From Comamonas sp. lk (GTDB taxonomy: Bacteria > Pseudomonadota > Gammaproteobacteria > Burkholderiales > Burkholderiaceae_C), in contig NZ_UOOB01000001.1 in the NCBI RefSeq assembly GCF_900564145.1, positions 1,738,754 through 1,802,753 of the forward strand: a DNA stretch of 64,000 nt. The letters run 5' to 3'. This document shows, one piece after another, positions 1-8,597 of the stretch (position 1 is the stretch's first letter; every line of letters begins with the position of its first letter). Below the pieces are notes generated by a model. That model had not been told where the DNA came from, ran no database searches, and was given only the letters and a program-made list of their open reading frames with translations. A program made the position numbers and the translations under genes.

Positions 1-452
1 GCGGCCACAACCAGCCCGGCGGCGGCTTTGTGGCGGGACTGGTGTTCTCTGTGGCTTTGCTCATGCAATACATCATCTCCGGCACGCATTGGGTGGAGGC
101 TCATCTGCCGCTGTATCCACGCCGCTGGATCGCGGCCGGCCTGCTGTGCGCTCTGGCCACGGGCATGGGCTCCATCGTGGCTGGCTACCCTTTCCTGACC
201 AGCCACAGCTTTGACTTCGAACTGCCGCTGCTGGGCCACATACATATAGCAAGTGCTACGTTTTTTGATATTGGCGTGTTTGCGCTGGTGGTTGGCTCCA
301 CCATGCTGATCCTGACTGCGATTGCCCACCAATCGGTACGTGGCCACCGTTTTCATGCGCGTCTGATCGAAGAACGTGAACAAGAAGCCAAGGAAGCGGA
401 GGCTGCCGTGCAGGCGGCGACTGCCGAGGCATTGGCCCGAGGAGGTATGTGA
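1..452 (+). CDS. Mrp antiporter MnhA/B-type subunit, C-terminal part (5' truncated by window)
   Basis: The reading frame is open from base 3 to the stop at 450-452, giving 149 visible residues; the start lies upstream. The first residues, GHNQPGGGFVAG, match the MnhB signature (usually GHNEPGGGF). They are followed by membrane helices and a short charged C-terminal tail rich in Glu and Ala. In Mrp/Pha-type monovalent cation/proton antiporters this inner-membrane domain is MnhB, and in many proteobacteria it is the C-terminus of a fused MnhA/B protein. Fusion is likely but cannot be seen here. The next gene begins inside this stop codon (TGATG), so the six subunits form one translationally coupled operon. 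Confidence 0.85.
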   Translation, partial: GHNQPGGGFVAGLVFSVALLMQYIISGTHWVEAHLPLYPRRWIAAGLLCALATGMGSIVAGYPFLTSHSFDFELPLLGHIHIASATFFDIGVFALVVGSTMLILTAIAHQSVRGHRFHARLIEEREQEAKEAEAAVQAATAEALARGGM

Positions 453-817
453 TGGAATTGATTCTGGCTTTGGCTATCGGTGTACTCACCGGCTCGGGCG
501 TGTGGCTGTTGCTGCGCCCACGTACTTATCAGGTCATCATGGGCTTGGCCCTGATGTCCTATGCCGTCAATCTCTTCATTTTCAGCATGGGCCGCCAGGG
601 GCTGGCCATCAACAAGGCTCCGGTGCTGCGTAACGGCGTGCCCACCGATCTGGCCCACTATGCCGATCCCATGCCTCAGGCACTGGTGTTGACCGCCATC
701 GTCATCGGCTTTGCCATGACGGCGCTGTTTCTGGTGGTGCTGCTGGCGTCGCGCGGCTCCTCCGGGACCGACCATGTGGATGGCGTTCATTCGCGCACCG
801 AGCAGGAAATGCTATGA
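452..817 (+). CDS. mnhC: Mrp antiporter subunit C
   Basis: This 121-residue, three-helix membrane protein belongs to the NuoK-like MnhC/PhaC family, a core subunit of the Mrp Na+(K+)/H+ antiporter. The N-terminal helix (ELILALAIGVLTGSGVW), the RPRTYQVIMGLALMSYAVNL segment and the late segment around ALVLTAIVIGFA are typical, and the length is normal. GGAGG at 441-445 serves ATG 452. A GTG at 449 is in frame but too close to the ribosome-binding site. The gene overlaps mnhB by one base and mnhD by four (ATGA). Confidence 0.92.
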   Translation: MELILALAIGVLTGSGVWLLLRPRTYQVIMGLALMSYAVNLFIFSMGRQGLAINKAPVLRNGVPTDLAHYADPMPQALVLTAIVIGFAMTALFLVVLLASRGSSGTDHVDGVHSRTEQEML

Positions 818-2664
818 CGCAGTGGATCGCCAATCTGATGCCGCATCTGATGCTGGCACCCATCATGCTGCCCATGTTCACGGCGGCCTTGATGCTGTTC
901 CTGCGCGAGGAGCATCAGCGCTTCAAGCTGGGCATGAACCTGATTTCCACCGTGATCGGGCTGGCAAGCGTGATCATGCTGCTGGGCTGGACCAATCAGG
1001 CCGGCGCGCCCGTCACCATGGCTGTTTACATGCCGGGCAACTGGCCTGCGCCCTTTGGTATTGCGCTGGCGTTGGATCGTCTGACGGCGCTGATGTTATT
1101 GGTCACTTACGTGGTGGCCTTGGCTGCGCTGATGTTTTCGGCGGCGCGCTGGCATCGAGCCGGCGTGCATTTTCACCCGCTGTTCCAGTTGCAGCTCATG
1201 GGCTTGTGCGGTGCGTTCCTGACGGCCGACCTGTTCAATCTGTTCGTGTTTTTCGAGATCATGCTGGCCGCGTCCTACGGTTTGCTGCTCCATGGTTCGG
1301 GCCGCACCCGCATACAGTCCGGCTTGCACTACATCGCCATCAATCTGGCGGCGTCCTCGCTGTTCCTGATCGGCGTGTCCATGCTCTACGGCATTACCGG
1401 CACGCTGAACATGGCCGACCTGGCCCGCGCCATTCCCCAGGTGCATGAGGCGGATAGAGGCTTGTTGCACGCGGCCGCCGGTATTTTGGGTACGGCCTTT
1501 TTGATCAAGGCCGCCATGTGGCCGCTGAACTTCTGGCTGGTGCCCGGCTACAGCGCTGCCACGGCGCCGGTAGGTGCGGTGTTCGCCCTCATGACCAAGG
1601 TGGGGGTCTATGTCATCTTGCGTCTGTGGACGCTGCTGTTCAGCTCGGAGGCCGGTGCCTCGGCCCTGTTCGGCAGCAGCTGGCTGATTTTGGGCGGCAT
1701 GGTCACCATGGCGTTTGGTGCCATCGGCATGCTGGGCTCCCAGCGCCTCACGCATATGGCAGGCTTTGCGGCCATTCTTTCGTCGGGCACCTTGCTGGCC
1801 GCCACGGGATTTGGCGAGAACCTGCTGACGGCCGGCCTGCTTTATTACCTGCCCAGCTCCACCCTGGCCGTCAGCGCCTTGTTTCTGATTGCCGACGTGG
1901 TGGACCGCTGGCGTGCCGATGAAGAGGAGGGCGAGCCCTACGAGGATGATGAGGCGCCGTTTCTCAATGCCGAACTCCTGCCCTCCGTGGGCTTCAATCT
2001 TGACGAACATGAAGAGCTGTTGATCGGCCGGGCTTTTCCGGCGGCTGCGGCCTTTGTGGGCCTGAGCTTCATGGTCTGCACGCTGCTGATTTCGGGCCTG
2101 CCGCCGCTGTCGGGCTTTGTGGGCAAGTTTGCAATGCTCACCACTTTGCTCAACCCGTTGGGGCTGGGTACTTCCAATGGCATGCTCATGGGTTGGATGG
2201 GCTGGCTGATGGTGGCTTTGCTCATCGTTACCGGTTTGATGGCGCTGGTGGCGCTGACCCGGGCTGGCATTCGCCACTTTTGGGCCAATCCCGAGCAGAA
2301 CGCACCTTCGCTCCAGGTGGCCGAAGGCCTGCCCATTGCCTTGCTGCTGCTGTGCTGCGTGGCCTTGACGGTCAAGGGCAATGACGTCATGCGCTACACC
2401 CAGCGCGCGGCCAATGCCCTGCATTCGCCCGATGTTTATGTGCAAACCGTGCTGGGCATGGAGCCGGTGCCAGCACCCAAGGAAAAGAAGGCACTGGAGA
2501 AAGCCAGTCCGCAGGCTGCGGCACGTGCGGCGGCTCTGGCCATGGAAGAGCCGCCGGTGGAAGGCATTTCTGCACCCGAGCCTGAAGTCGAGTTGCAGGC
2601 GCTGGGCGCCATGAAGCTCAAAACCAGCGGCAATGCATTGGCACACAAGGAGATGCGTCCATGA
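814..2664 (+). CDS. mnhD: Mrp antiporter subunit D
   Basis: A 616-residue, NuoN/NuoM-like polytopic protein (proton-conducting antiporter subunit, MnhD/PhaD). The helices around residues 80-340 carry typical motifs, including FFEIMLAASYGLL and GTAFLIKAAMWPLNFWLVPGYSAA with its membrane lysine. Two features stand out. A long acidic stretch near residues 365-400 (DEEEGEPYEDDEAP) interrupts the helices after LFLIADVVDRW. A hydrophilic C-terminal tail of about 80 residues is rich in Ala, Glu and Lys. Both are predicted to lie outside the membrane. The gene overlaps mnhC and mnhE by four bases each. Confidence 0.93.
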   Translation: MTQWIANLMPHLMLAPIMLPMFTAALMLFLREEHQRFKLGMNLISTVIGLASVIMLLGWTNQAGAPVTMAVYMPGNWPAPFGIALALDRLTALMLLVTYVVALAALMFSAARWHRAGVHFHPLFQLQLMGLCGAFLTADLFNLFVFFEIMLAASYGLLLHGSGRTRIQSGLHYIAINLAASSLFLIGVSMLYGITGTLNMADLARAIPQVHEADRGLLHAAAGILGTAFLIKAAMWPLNFWLVPGYSAATAPVGAVFALMTKVGVYVILRLWTLLFSSEAGASALFGSSWLILGGMVTMAFGAIGMLGSQRLTHMAGFAAILSSGTLLAATGFGENLLTAGLLYYLPSSTLAVSALFLIADVVDRWRADEEEGEPYEDDEAPFLNAELLPSVGFNLDEHEELLIGRAFPAAAAFVGLSFMVCTLLISGLPPLSGFVGKFAMLTTLLNPLGLGTSNGMLMGWMGWLMVALLIVTGLMALVALTRAGIRHFWANPEQNAPSLQVAEGLPIALLLLCCVALTVKGNDVMRYTQRAANALHSPDVYVQTVLGMEPVPAPKEKKALEKASPQAAARAAALAMEEPPVEGISAPEPEVELQALGAMKLKTSGNALAHKEMRP

Positions 2665-3161
2665 AAAATCTCATGAAAAGCATCTTTCCCGCACCGCTGC
2701 TGTCTGTGGCCTTGCTGGTGCTGTGGCTGCTGCTCAACCGCTCGGTCAGCTCGGGCTATATCGTACTCGGCGTCCTGCTGGGCTTGCTGATTCCTGTCTT
2801 GCTGCGCGGCCTGCGCCCCTTGCCGGTGCGCGTCAGTCATCCGCTGACGATTGTTCGCCTGGCGCTGCAGGTGGTGTGGGATACCTCGGTTTCCAATTTC
2901 AATGTGCTCAGGTTTTTGCTGTTTCCCAAAATGCGCAGGCACCCGGCCGCGTTTGTGCACATTCCGCTGGATTTGCGCGACCCCAATGGTCTGGCCGTGC
3001 TGGCCATGATTGTCTGTCTGACGCCGGGCACGGCCTGGGCAGAGATTTCGCGGGATCGCTCGATGCTGCTCATCCATGCACTGGAAGTGAATGACGAGCA
3101 AGAGGTCATAGACCACATCAAGCAATGCTATGAGCGCCCGCTGATGGAGATTTTTGAATGA
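2661..3161 (+). CDS. mnhE: Mrp antiporter subunit E
   Basis: A 166-residue MnhE/PhaE family protein. Two N-terminal helices (LLSVALLVLWLLLNRSVSSGYIVLGVLLGLLIPVL) precede a cytoplasmic domain with the family hallmarks: VRLALQVVWDTSVSNFNVLRFLL, then LAMIVCLTPGTAWAEIS, where the TPGT motif is characteristic, and a final HALEVNDEQEVIDHIKQCYE region. It is an accessory membrane subunit of the Mrp complex. ATGA overlaps occur at both ends. Confidence 0.93.
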   Translation: MKNLMKSIFPAPLLSVALLVLWLLLNRSVSSGYIVLGVLLGLLIPVLLRGLRPLPVRVSHPLTIVRLALQVVWDTSVSNFNVLRFLLFPKMRRHPAAFVHIPLDLRDPNGLAVLAMIVCLTPGTAWAEISRDRSMLLIHALEVNDEQEVIDHIKQCYERPLMEIFE

Positions 3162-3436
3162 AACCCTGGTTCTATTGGATCATAGGTCTGGCTTTGGCCA
3201 TGTTGCTGGTGGCCATGGGCTGTGCCGTGGTGCGCCTGCTCAAAGGTCCGCATGCACAGGATCGCGTGCTGGCACTGGACTGCATGTACCTCAACGGCAT
3301 GCTGGCCATGCTGGTCATGGGCATCTTGTATGACAGCACCAATTACTTCGAGGCAGCTTTGCTCATCGCCTTGTTTGGCTGCGTGGGCTCGACGGCCATG
3401 GCCAAGTTCCTGCTGCGCGGCGAGGTGATCGAATGA
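3158..3436 (+). CDS. mnhF: Mrp antiporter subunit F
   Basis: A 92-residue, three-helix protein of the MnhF/PhaF family. The segment VVRLLKGPHAQDRVLALDCM, with GP and the RVLALD core, is the family signature. Length and position between mnhE and mnhG are standard. It overlaps both neighbours by four bases. Confidence 0.93.
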   Translation: MKPWFYWIIGLALAMLLVAMGCAVVRLLKGPHAQDRVLALDCMYLNGMLAMLVMGILYDSTNYFEAALLIALFGCVGSTAMAKFLLRGEVIE

Positions 3437-3888
3437 GTACGGATGTCATGGGCGCTGATCTGCCGCTATGGGCCCAGGTGCTGGTGGCCGCGCTGGTGCT
3501 GGCCGGGGCGCTGATTGCGCTGCTGGGCTCGCTGGGCCTGGTGCGTCTCAAAAGCTATTTCGAGCGCGTGCACGCGCCTTCCATCATTGCCACCATGGGC
3601 TGCTGGCTGATCATGCATGCGACCTGGATTTATTTCTCGGTCAGCGGCCAGGGCTTTGTCATGCACTCGGTGCTGATTGCGATTTTCATCGCCGTGACCG
3701 TGCCCATCACCACGATTTTTCTGATGCGCGCGGCCTTGTTCCGTGGCCGCAGGGCGGGAGAACCTGTGCCTCTGACACTGAGCAATCTGGTGCGCAACGA
3801 GCCCCAGGAAGCAAGCGAAATGGCTGAAGGCACCAAGCCTGCCGAAACCCCCGATGGAGCTGCCAGCGAGGGCACTGCCAAGGCATAA
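3433..3888 (+). CDS. mnhG: Mrp antiporter subunit G
   Basis: A 151-residue MnhG/PhaG protein with three helices and the typical LLGSLGLVRLKSYFERVHAPS motif near residues 30-50. It ends in a hydrophilic tail of about 45 residues (EPQEASEMAEGTKPAETPDGAASEG) that most short MnhG proteins lack. It is the last gene of the Mrp operon; 33 bp separate it from crcB on the same strand, so read-through is possible. Confidence 0.92.
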   Translation: MSTDVMGADLPLWAQVLVAALVLAGALIALLGSLGLVRLKSYFERVHAPSIIATMGCWLIMHATWIYFSVSGQGFVMHSVLIAIFIAVTVPITTIFLMRAALFRGRRAGEPVPLTLSNLVRNEPQEASEMAEGTKPAETPDGAASEGTAKA

Positions 3889-3921
3889 GCAGACCGTTGC
3901 GGTTTGCGCTAGATTGGTTTC

Positions 3922-4299
3922 ATGTTCAATATTCTTGCCATCTGCATCGGCGCCTGCCTGGGCGCCTTGTCGCGCTGGTGGCTGGGCCTGTGGCTGAGCT
4001 CGGGCGCGGCATTGCCCTGGGGCACGCTGGCTGCCAATCTGATCGGCGGCTATCTGATCGGCATTTTTGTGGCCTTGTTTCAGAGCATGCCCCAGCTGGA
4101 CCCGGCTTGGAGGCTGGCCATCATCACCGGTTTTCTGGGGGCGCTCACCACTTTCTCCAGCTTTTCCTCCGAGGTGATTGCCATGCTGCAGCATCAGCGC
4201 CTGGCTGCTGCGCTGGGCTGGACCGGCCTGCATTTGTTTGGCTCTTTGACCATGACTTTCATGGGTATGCAAAGCTGGAGTTATGTGACCGGCCGATGA
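3922..4299 (+). CDS. crcB: Fluoride ion channel/exporter CrcB (Fluc)
   Basis: A 125-residue protein with four transmembrane helices. Fluc motifs are present: GACLGALSRWWLG in helix 1, GTLAANLIGGYLIG in helix 2, and GFLGALTTFSSFSSE in helix 3, which contains the phenylalanine pair and polar track lining the fluoride path. Members work as antiparallel dimers in the inner membrane and lower cytoplasmic fluoride. I see no crcB-type fluoride riboswitch in the 33 bp upstream. The gene may be transcribed with the Mrp operon. Confidence 0.95.
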   Translation: MFNILAICIGACLGALSRWWLGLWLSSGAALPWGTLAANLIGGYLIGIFVALFQSMPQLDPAWRLAIITGFLGALTTFSSFSSEVIAMLQHQRLAAALGWTGLHLFGSLTMTFMGMQSWSYVTGR

Positions 4300-4534
4300 C
4301 GCGGCCTGCGCTTGTTGCATTGATGACTATGGCTTCAAGCAATGCTGGCGAATAGAGGCCAAATACTGGCTCAGGCTATGAGTTTGTGAGCGTATAGTGC
4401 AATCATCATCTGCGCTGCAGGCGCATTTGACGGTTTGTTAGTTAGGCCACGGCCAGCAGCAGCCACAGCTTTTCTCCAGACGCTGTGGCCAGATGAAAGT
4501 CAGCTGGCTGAGCTGTTTTATTGAGTGAGGGTCC

Positions 4535-5410
4535 ATGCAAATCTCTTCTCCCCTGTCCGACACCGATCTGGCCAATGCCTGGACTGAGCTGCACAACGAT
4601 GCACACAACGGTAAGCCGCTGGAACCCGAATCCAACCGGCTGGCATTTGCCGATCCGGAATTCATGTTCCGCCGCGAGACGCGCGGCATCCGCATGCAGC
4701 TGGAGCTGCTCAAACCCGATCTCTCCCAGATCGAGCGCGGCATAGAGCACACTGTGGTGGTCTACGGCAGCGCCCGATTTGTGGATGCCGAGCAGGCCGC
4801 AGCACAGCTGGCCGAGGCGCAGAAAAGCGGCGATGCGCAAGCGATCGCACTGGCCCAGCGCGCCGTGCGCAATGCCGAGCGCTATGAGGCCGCCCGAGCC
4901 TTCGCCCACATCGTGGCCAGCGAAGGCATGAAGCTGCCGCCGCAAGAGCGTTTGTATATCTGCACCGGCGGCGGGCCTGGCATCATGGAAGCGGCCAATC
5001 GCGGTGCCCACGATGCAGGTGCACCCAATATCGGCCTGAATATCGGTCTGCCGCATGAGCAGCATGGCAACCCCTACATCACGCCCGATCTGAGCTTCAA
5101 GTTCCACTACTTTGCCCTGCGCAAAATGCACTTCATGATGCGCGCCAAGGCCTTGGTGGCCTTCCCCGGCGGCTTTGGCACCATGGATGAGCTGTTCGAG
5201 GTACTGACGCTGGTGCAGACCCACAAGAGTAAGCCGGTGCCGGTGATTCTGTTTGGTTCGGAGTTCTGGAAGAAAGTGCTCAACTTCGATGCGCTGATCG
5301 AGGAAGGCACGATCTCGGCCAAGGATCTGAACCTGTTTCGCTATACCGACGACCCGGCCGAAGCCTGGCGCTTCATCCAGCAGTACTACAACGAAGGCTG
5401 GACTGTCTGA
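4535..5410 (+). CDS. LOG family protein (nucleotide 5'-monophosphate phosphoribohydrolase-like)
   Basis: A 291-residue Rossmann-fold protein of the LOG/TIGR00730 family. The two hallmark motifs are present: GGGPGIMEAANRGA near residue 147, and PGGFGTMDELFEVLTLVQ near residue 210 with the catalytic Arg/Glu environment. Family members cleave the N-glycosidic bond of nucleoside 5'-monophosphates, and of cytokinin ribotides in plants. About 90 residues precede the conserved core, as in the larger bacterial LOG type. GAGGG at 4527-4531 serves ATG 4535. The substrate cannot be read from sequence. Confidence 0.88.
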   Translation: MQISSPLSDTDLANAWTELHNDAHNGKPLEPESNRLAFADPEFMFRRETRGIRMQLELLKPDLSQIERGIEHTVVVYGSARFVDAEQAAAQLAEAQKSGDAQAIALAQRAVRNAERYEAARAFAHIVASEGMKLPPQERLYICTGGGPGIMEAANRGAHDAGAPNIGLNIGLPHEQHGNPYITPDLSFKFHYFALRKMHFMMRAKALVAFPGGFGTMDELFEVLTLVQTHKSKPVPVILFGSEFWKKVLNFDALIEEGTISAKDLNLFRYTDDPAEAWRFIQQYYNEGWTV

Positions 5411-5433
5411 ACACGGCAATCTGCTGCCAATCC

Positions 5434-5459
5434 AAGAGCTGCCTAGGCAGCTCTTTTTC
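5434..5459 (+). terminator. Rho-independent terminator after the LOG gene
   Basis: A perfect 22-bp palindrome (5434-5455, core AGAGCTGCCTAGGCAGCT) followed by a T tract, 23 bp after the LOG stop. Confidence 0.85.
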
Positions 5460-5477
5460 ATGGTTTCGGGGTGAATG

Positions 5478-5545
5478 GATTTGCTATATTTTTCGTAGCG
5501 TGTAGCGCTTTATTCATAATCACTACGGGCTGAAATGGCATTAAA
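5478..5545. repeat. Degenerate intergenic repeat with TAGCGCTT core, copy 1
   Basis: Shows TTGCTATATTTTT, then GTAGCGCTTTATTCAT, then an ACGGGCTGAAATGGCA tail. The same order of motifs recurs in other intergenic gaps of this window (for example 9253-9330, 28403-28457 and 55618-55690). It lies between the LOG terminator and the 3' end of the DUF2199 gene. Confidence 0.6.
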
Positions 5546-6064
5546 TCAGCCGTGCATGGCCTGCTCGGCCAGCTGCTGCGCGCGTCGGACCGAGATGCCG
5601 TCGCGCTGATCCCTGGCCAGCGCATCGCTAGCGCTCTCGCTTTGGTGCAGCACGACGCGCGGGCGCGTACCGTCGGTTTGAATCCAGACATCGGCGCCGC
5701 GGCTTTGCTCTGTGGGGTAGATGCCTATGCGATTGGCCAGCCAGCCAAAAAAGCCGTCTCCTGGCTGGGGCTCGTCAAAGGTATCGAGATAGCGCCTGAA
5801 GCTTTTCTCGCTGGCCGAGACCCAGACGCCCCAAAGAAATGGGTCTTCCACGCCAAGAATGGGTACTTCAAGTAGGGCCCGGACAAAGTACTGCGTGCCT
5901 TCGGGGTAGGCAATCACGCAAAAGTCGTCGCTCAGCTCGGCGATGTCCCGCTTTTCTTCCTCGCTGAGCCGGGTATAGGGCGAAGGCGCGTCAAAGCCAA
6001 AGCTGGGAGAGCCTTCATGAATCTCGTCGCAGCTGGTGCAGCGGAAGGCGAATAGGGCGGCCAT
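5546..6064 (-). CDS. DUF2199 domain protein
   Basis: A 172-residue soluble protein. Family features are an N-terminal FRCTSCDEIHEGSPSFGFDAP segment (two cysteines in CxxC, with His), then DDFCVIAYPEGTQYFVRALLEVPI and FLWGVWVSASEKSFRRYL. The CxxC...H arrangement suggests a metal site, but the function is unknown. ATG 6064 is preceded by GGAG; a TTG one codon upstream is less likely. It lies 17 bp downstream of the DUF938 methyltransferase gene on the same strand, so the two are probably co-transcribed. Confidence 0.8.
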   Translation of the reverse strand: MAALFAFRCTSCDEIHEGSPSFGFDAPSPYTRLSEEEKRDIAELSDDFCVIAYPEGTQYFVRALLEVPILGVEDPFLWGVWVSASEKSFRRYLDTFDEPQPGDGFFGWLANRIGIYPTEQSRGADVWIQTDGTRPRVVLHQSESASDALARDQRDGISVRRAQQLAEQAMHG

Positions 6065-6081
6065 CAACAGACTCCGGAGTT

Positions 6082-6690
6082 TCAGTCAATTTTGCGAAAG
6101 ACCAGGACGCGATTATTGGCAGGCATGGCCTGATCTTGCTGTAGTGCCAGGCCGTGTTTGCGGGCCAGCGCTTCGATATCTTCAAAGTGGCGTATGCCGC
6201 TGTGGGCATCGCGCGCGCGCAGCCAAGCATCAAAGGCGCGGTTGCTGTCGCTGGTGAATTTCCCCCCGTAGTTGAAAGGCCCGTAAATGGCCAGCACGCC
6301 CTGGGCCGGCAGATGCCCCGCCAGGGCAAACAGCTTTTGCACCAGCGGCCAGGCCACGATATGGCAGGTGTTGCTGGTGAAAATGGCATCCGGGGGCGTC
6401 GCAAGCTCCGGCCATTCGCTGCAGCTCAGGTCCAGCTCCACAGGCGGGCGCAGATTGGGCGCCGGGTGCGCCGCATGCCAGGCCCGGATGCCGGTGTGAT
6501 TCTCGGTCAGATCGCTGGTTTGCCAGAGCAGATGCGGCAGGCGCGGTGCAAAGTACACGCTGTGCTGGCCGGTGCCGGAGCCGATTTCCAGCACATGGGC
6601 GCGGTCGGAAAACACGGTTTGCAGCACCTCGAAGATGGGCGCCTGGTTGTTTTCACAGGCCTGAGAAAAGGGAAGTGCACTGGAGTTCAT
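6082..6690 (-). CDS. DUF938 family SAM-dependent methyltransferase-like protein
   Basis: About 202 residues from ATG 6690. Motif I of class I methyltransferases is clear (HVLEIGSGTGQHSVYFA, residues about 30-46), followed by WQTSDLTENHTGI and the family segment FTSNTCHIVAWPLVQKLFALAGHLPAQGVLAIYGPFNYGGKFTSDSN. This matches the DUF938 family, whose substrate is unknown. An in-frame ATG at 6723 would add 11 residues. Longer upstream extensions would overlap the preceding lipoprotein gene. Neither candidate start has a strong ribosome-binding site. It lies in a leftward run with the lipoprotein and GFA genes upstream. Confidence 0.8.
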   Translation of the reverse strand: MNSSALPFSQACENNQAPIFEVLQTVFSDRAHVLEIGSGTGQHSVYFAPRLPHLLWQTSDLTENHTGIRAWHAAHPAPNLRPPVELDLSCSEWPELATPPDAIFTSNTCHIVAWPLVQKLFALAGHLPAQGVLAIYGPFNYGGKFTSDSNRAFDAWLRARDAHSGIRHFEDIEALARKHGLALQQDQAMPANNRVLVFRKID

Positions 6691-6757
6691 GCCGGGAGAA
6701 TAAGTGGAAAAAGTAGGATCCATATTTGCGGAGTTGGCGCGTCGGCTTTTGTCGTGC

Positions 6758-7345
6758 TCAGGGTTGGAAGCGAATTTGCATTTCGGGCCGCTGATCGAGG
6801 CGACCCATGTTCCAGCGATAAGAGCTCTGGCCCTGCACCGGTGTGACATTGGCATTTTGCGAAATCACTTGAGCATTGGCCGGAAGACGAACCTGCAGCG
6901 TGCCATCGACATGTATGCCCAACTGCGCCAGATTGCTTCCTTCCTTGTTCTTGAGTGCCTTGGCGGTAATGGTCATCACACCCTCTGCATCGGTTTGCAC
7001 GCTGAACATGTCCAGCAGCTTCAGGGGCTCACCTGCGGACCGGCTGCCATCCATCTCCAGTGTGTAGCGTGCATTGCCCAGATAGACGGCTTTCTTCACA
7101 TCCGGCTCTTCGCTGAGTTTCTGGGCTTCGGCCGCCAAGCCCTGGTGATCCTTGTCGCTGAGCACACCTTGCCGGTGCTGCTTCAGCAAGGCCATGGCGT
7201 CGACCACGGTGCCGTTGAAACGGTAGCTATAAGCCGCATCGGGGTGAATCGTGATTCTGGCGTTAAAGCGCTCGGGCACCAGGCAGCCGCTGAGCATGGC
7301 CGAAGCAGCCAGAGCGCAGAGCCTCAAAGGCAGGGTTGTGGGCAT
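6758..7345 (-). CDS. Putative lipoprotein of unknown function
   Basis: A 195-residue protein with a lipoprotein signal: LCALAASAMLSGC places the lipobox cysteine near residue 21. The mature part looks mostly beta-rich and has no motif I recognise; it ends SSYRWNMGRLDQRPEMQIRFQP. It is expected to be membrane-anchored on the periplasmic side. The gene starts 15 bp after the GFA gene and is probably in the same transcription unit. Function unknown. Confidence 0.75.
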   Translation of the reverse strand: MPTTLPLRLCALAASAMLSGCLVPERFNARITIHPDAAYSYRFNGTVVDAMALLKQHRQGVLSDKDHQGLAAEAQKLSEEPDVKKAVYLGNARYTLEMDGSRSAGEPLKLLDMFSVQTDAEGVMTITAKALKNKEGSNLAQLGIHVDGTLQVRLPANAQVISQNANVTPVQGQSSYRWNMGRLDQRPEMQIRFQP

Positions 7346-7360
7346 GCACTCGGCTTTCTT

Positions 7361-7786
7361 TTAGCGGGGCGGCGTTGCAGGCGGCTGGGGTTGGCCCTCA
7401 AGTCGCTGCAAGCTCTGATCCATGCAAGCCCATTGTGGGGCGCTGGAGGCCCAGATATTCATGATGGGGCGGATGGAGGAGGGATCGTCCAGATTGCCGG
7501 CGCGCACCACGCGAAACTGCGGACGGGCCGAGGAAAAAGCAAACAGCTGGGAGCCGCACTGGGGGCAGAACTGGCGGGTGATTTCATTGCCGCTGGCCGC
7601 TGTCTTGCGGAACTCGGCCAACTGGCCCGATACCGTGAGCGCCTCGGTGGGAATCATGAAGTTGACCGTGCCATTGGCCGCCAGATGCTGGCAGTCGCGA
7701 CACCAGCACACACGCGGCATCTGTGGCTCGGCGTTCAGCTTGAAGCTCACGGCACCGCAAAGACAATGGCCAGTTCTCTCGTTCAT
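7361..7786 (-). CDS. GFA-domain (glutathione-dependent formaldehyde-activating enzyme-like) protein
   Basis: A 141-residue zinc-binding protein of the GFA/CENP-V fold. The motif set is GHCLCGAVSF (CxC near residues 7-9), CWCRDCQH (second cysteine cluster) and QFCPQCGSQLFAF (CxxC). ATG 7786 is chosen because GGAGAG precedes it and the family begins at this point; an in-frame start at 7852 lacks support. The name of the family comes from its founding enzyme, and most members have no demonstrated substrate. Confidence 0.85.
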   Translation of the reverse strand: MNERTGHCLCGAVSFKLNAEPQMPRVCWCRDCQHLAANGTVNFMIPTEALTVSGQLAEFRKTAASGNEITRQFCPQCGSQLFAFSSARPQFRVVRAGNLDDPSSIRPIMNIWASSAPQWACMDQSLQRLEGQPQPPATPPR

Positions 7787-7926
7787 GGGCTCTCTCCTCG
7801 AATCAATGGACTGGTCCATGGTAACGGCTGCCGGCGCCAACGGGGTCGGCATCTACCCAAGGTGAGGTGTACAGGCCGAACGTTTGGTGCTCAAGATGGA
7901 TTGGGCGGCCCTAGCAGTGCATTGCT

Positions 7927-8589
7927 CTAGGGGGCCGGGCAGGCCAGATGGCTGCCACGGCTGCCGCGCAGCACGCTGCCAGCGGTCAGGCTCAGGCGGG
8001 GCGAGATATCCACTCCTGCGGCGGCCAGCACGCTGGCAGTCCAGCGGTTGCAGGTATTGAGCAGGTTGTAGCTGCCCTTGGCCAGATAGAACTGGCTGTC
8101 GCCATAGATGCCGGGGCCTGCGTCCACAGGTTGGCCGTTAGGGGCGTGGGCAAAGCTGTCGGCAATCACTTCGGCCATGCGTTCATAGGCCTGGTTGTCC
8201 ACGCAAAGGCTGGCGGCATCGCTGCCTTGCAGAAACTGGCTGGCATCCGGCACGGCCACCACATGCATGACCGAACCACGGGACGCAAACAAGGCCTCCA
8301 GTGCCAGGCCGGCGGTGATGCTCTTGGCCCGGTAAAAGCCCACATCGCCCCAGCCGATCTCATAGTAGGCAGCATCCGGAAAGCGCTGGCGCAGGGCGGG
8401 CAACCGCTCATGCAGGGCTTGCGCCGGCAGCACAATGCCGGCATGCCAGCCGTTGGCCACGATATGAATGCGCACATTGCCGGTGACGGCGGCGGTCGAG
8501 GTGCGCCGGGGCTGCCAGTGCAATACCAGCCAGCCCAGAATGCCCAGGGCGAGCAGGCTCAGAAGCAGTCGTTTGAGTAAGGTGCGCAT
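7927..8589 (-). CDS. DUF2459 (TIGR02117-type) membrane-anchored protein
   Basis: A 220-residue protein with one N-terminal helix (LLLSLLALGILGWLVLHW) and a periplasmic domain. The domain has VRIHIVANGWHAGIVLPA, then YYEIGWGDVGFYRA, and a late SYNLLNTCNRWTASVLAAAG segment with conserved Asn-Thr-Cys-Asn. These match DUF2459/TIGR02117. The His and Cys are suggestive of an NlpC/P60-like hydrolase arrangement, but the activity is not established. Confidence 0.8.
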   Translation of the reverse strand: MRTLLKRLLLSLLALGILGWLVLHWQPRRTSTAAVTGNVRIHIVANGWHAGIVLPAQALHERLPALRQRFPDAAYYEIGWGDVGFYRAKSITAGLALEALFASRGSVMHVVAVPDASQFLQGSDAASLCVDNQAYERMAEVIADSFAHAPNGQPVDAGPGIYGDSQFYLAKGSYNLLNTCNRWTASVLAAAGVDISPRLSLTAGSVLRGSRGSHLACPAP

Positions 8590-8597
8590 GAAAATGA

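Noticed and set aside
1096..2646. Long antisense open frame (516 codons) opposite mnhD
   Set aside because: High-GC codon bias of the real gene keeps the opposite strand open; the product is His/Gln-rich low complexity with no domain.
3889..3921. Fluoride riboswitch before crcB
   Set aside because: Only 33 bp separate mnhG and crcB and no conserved crcB-motif bases are visible.
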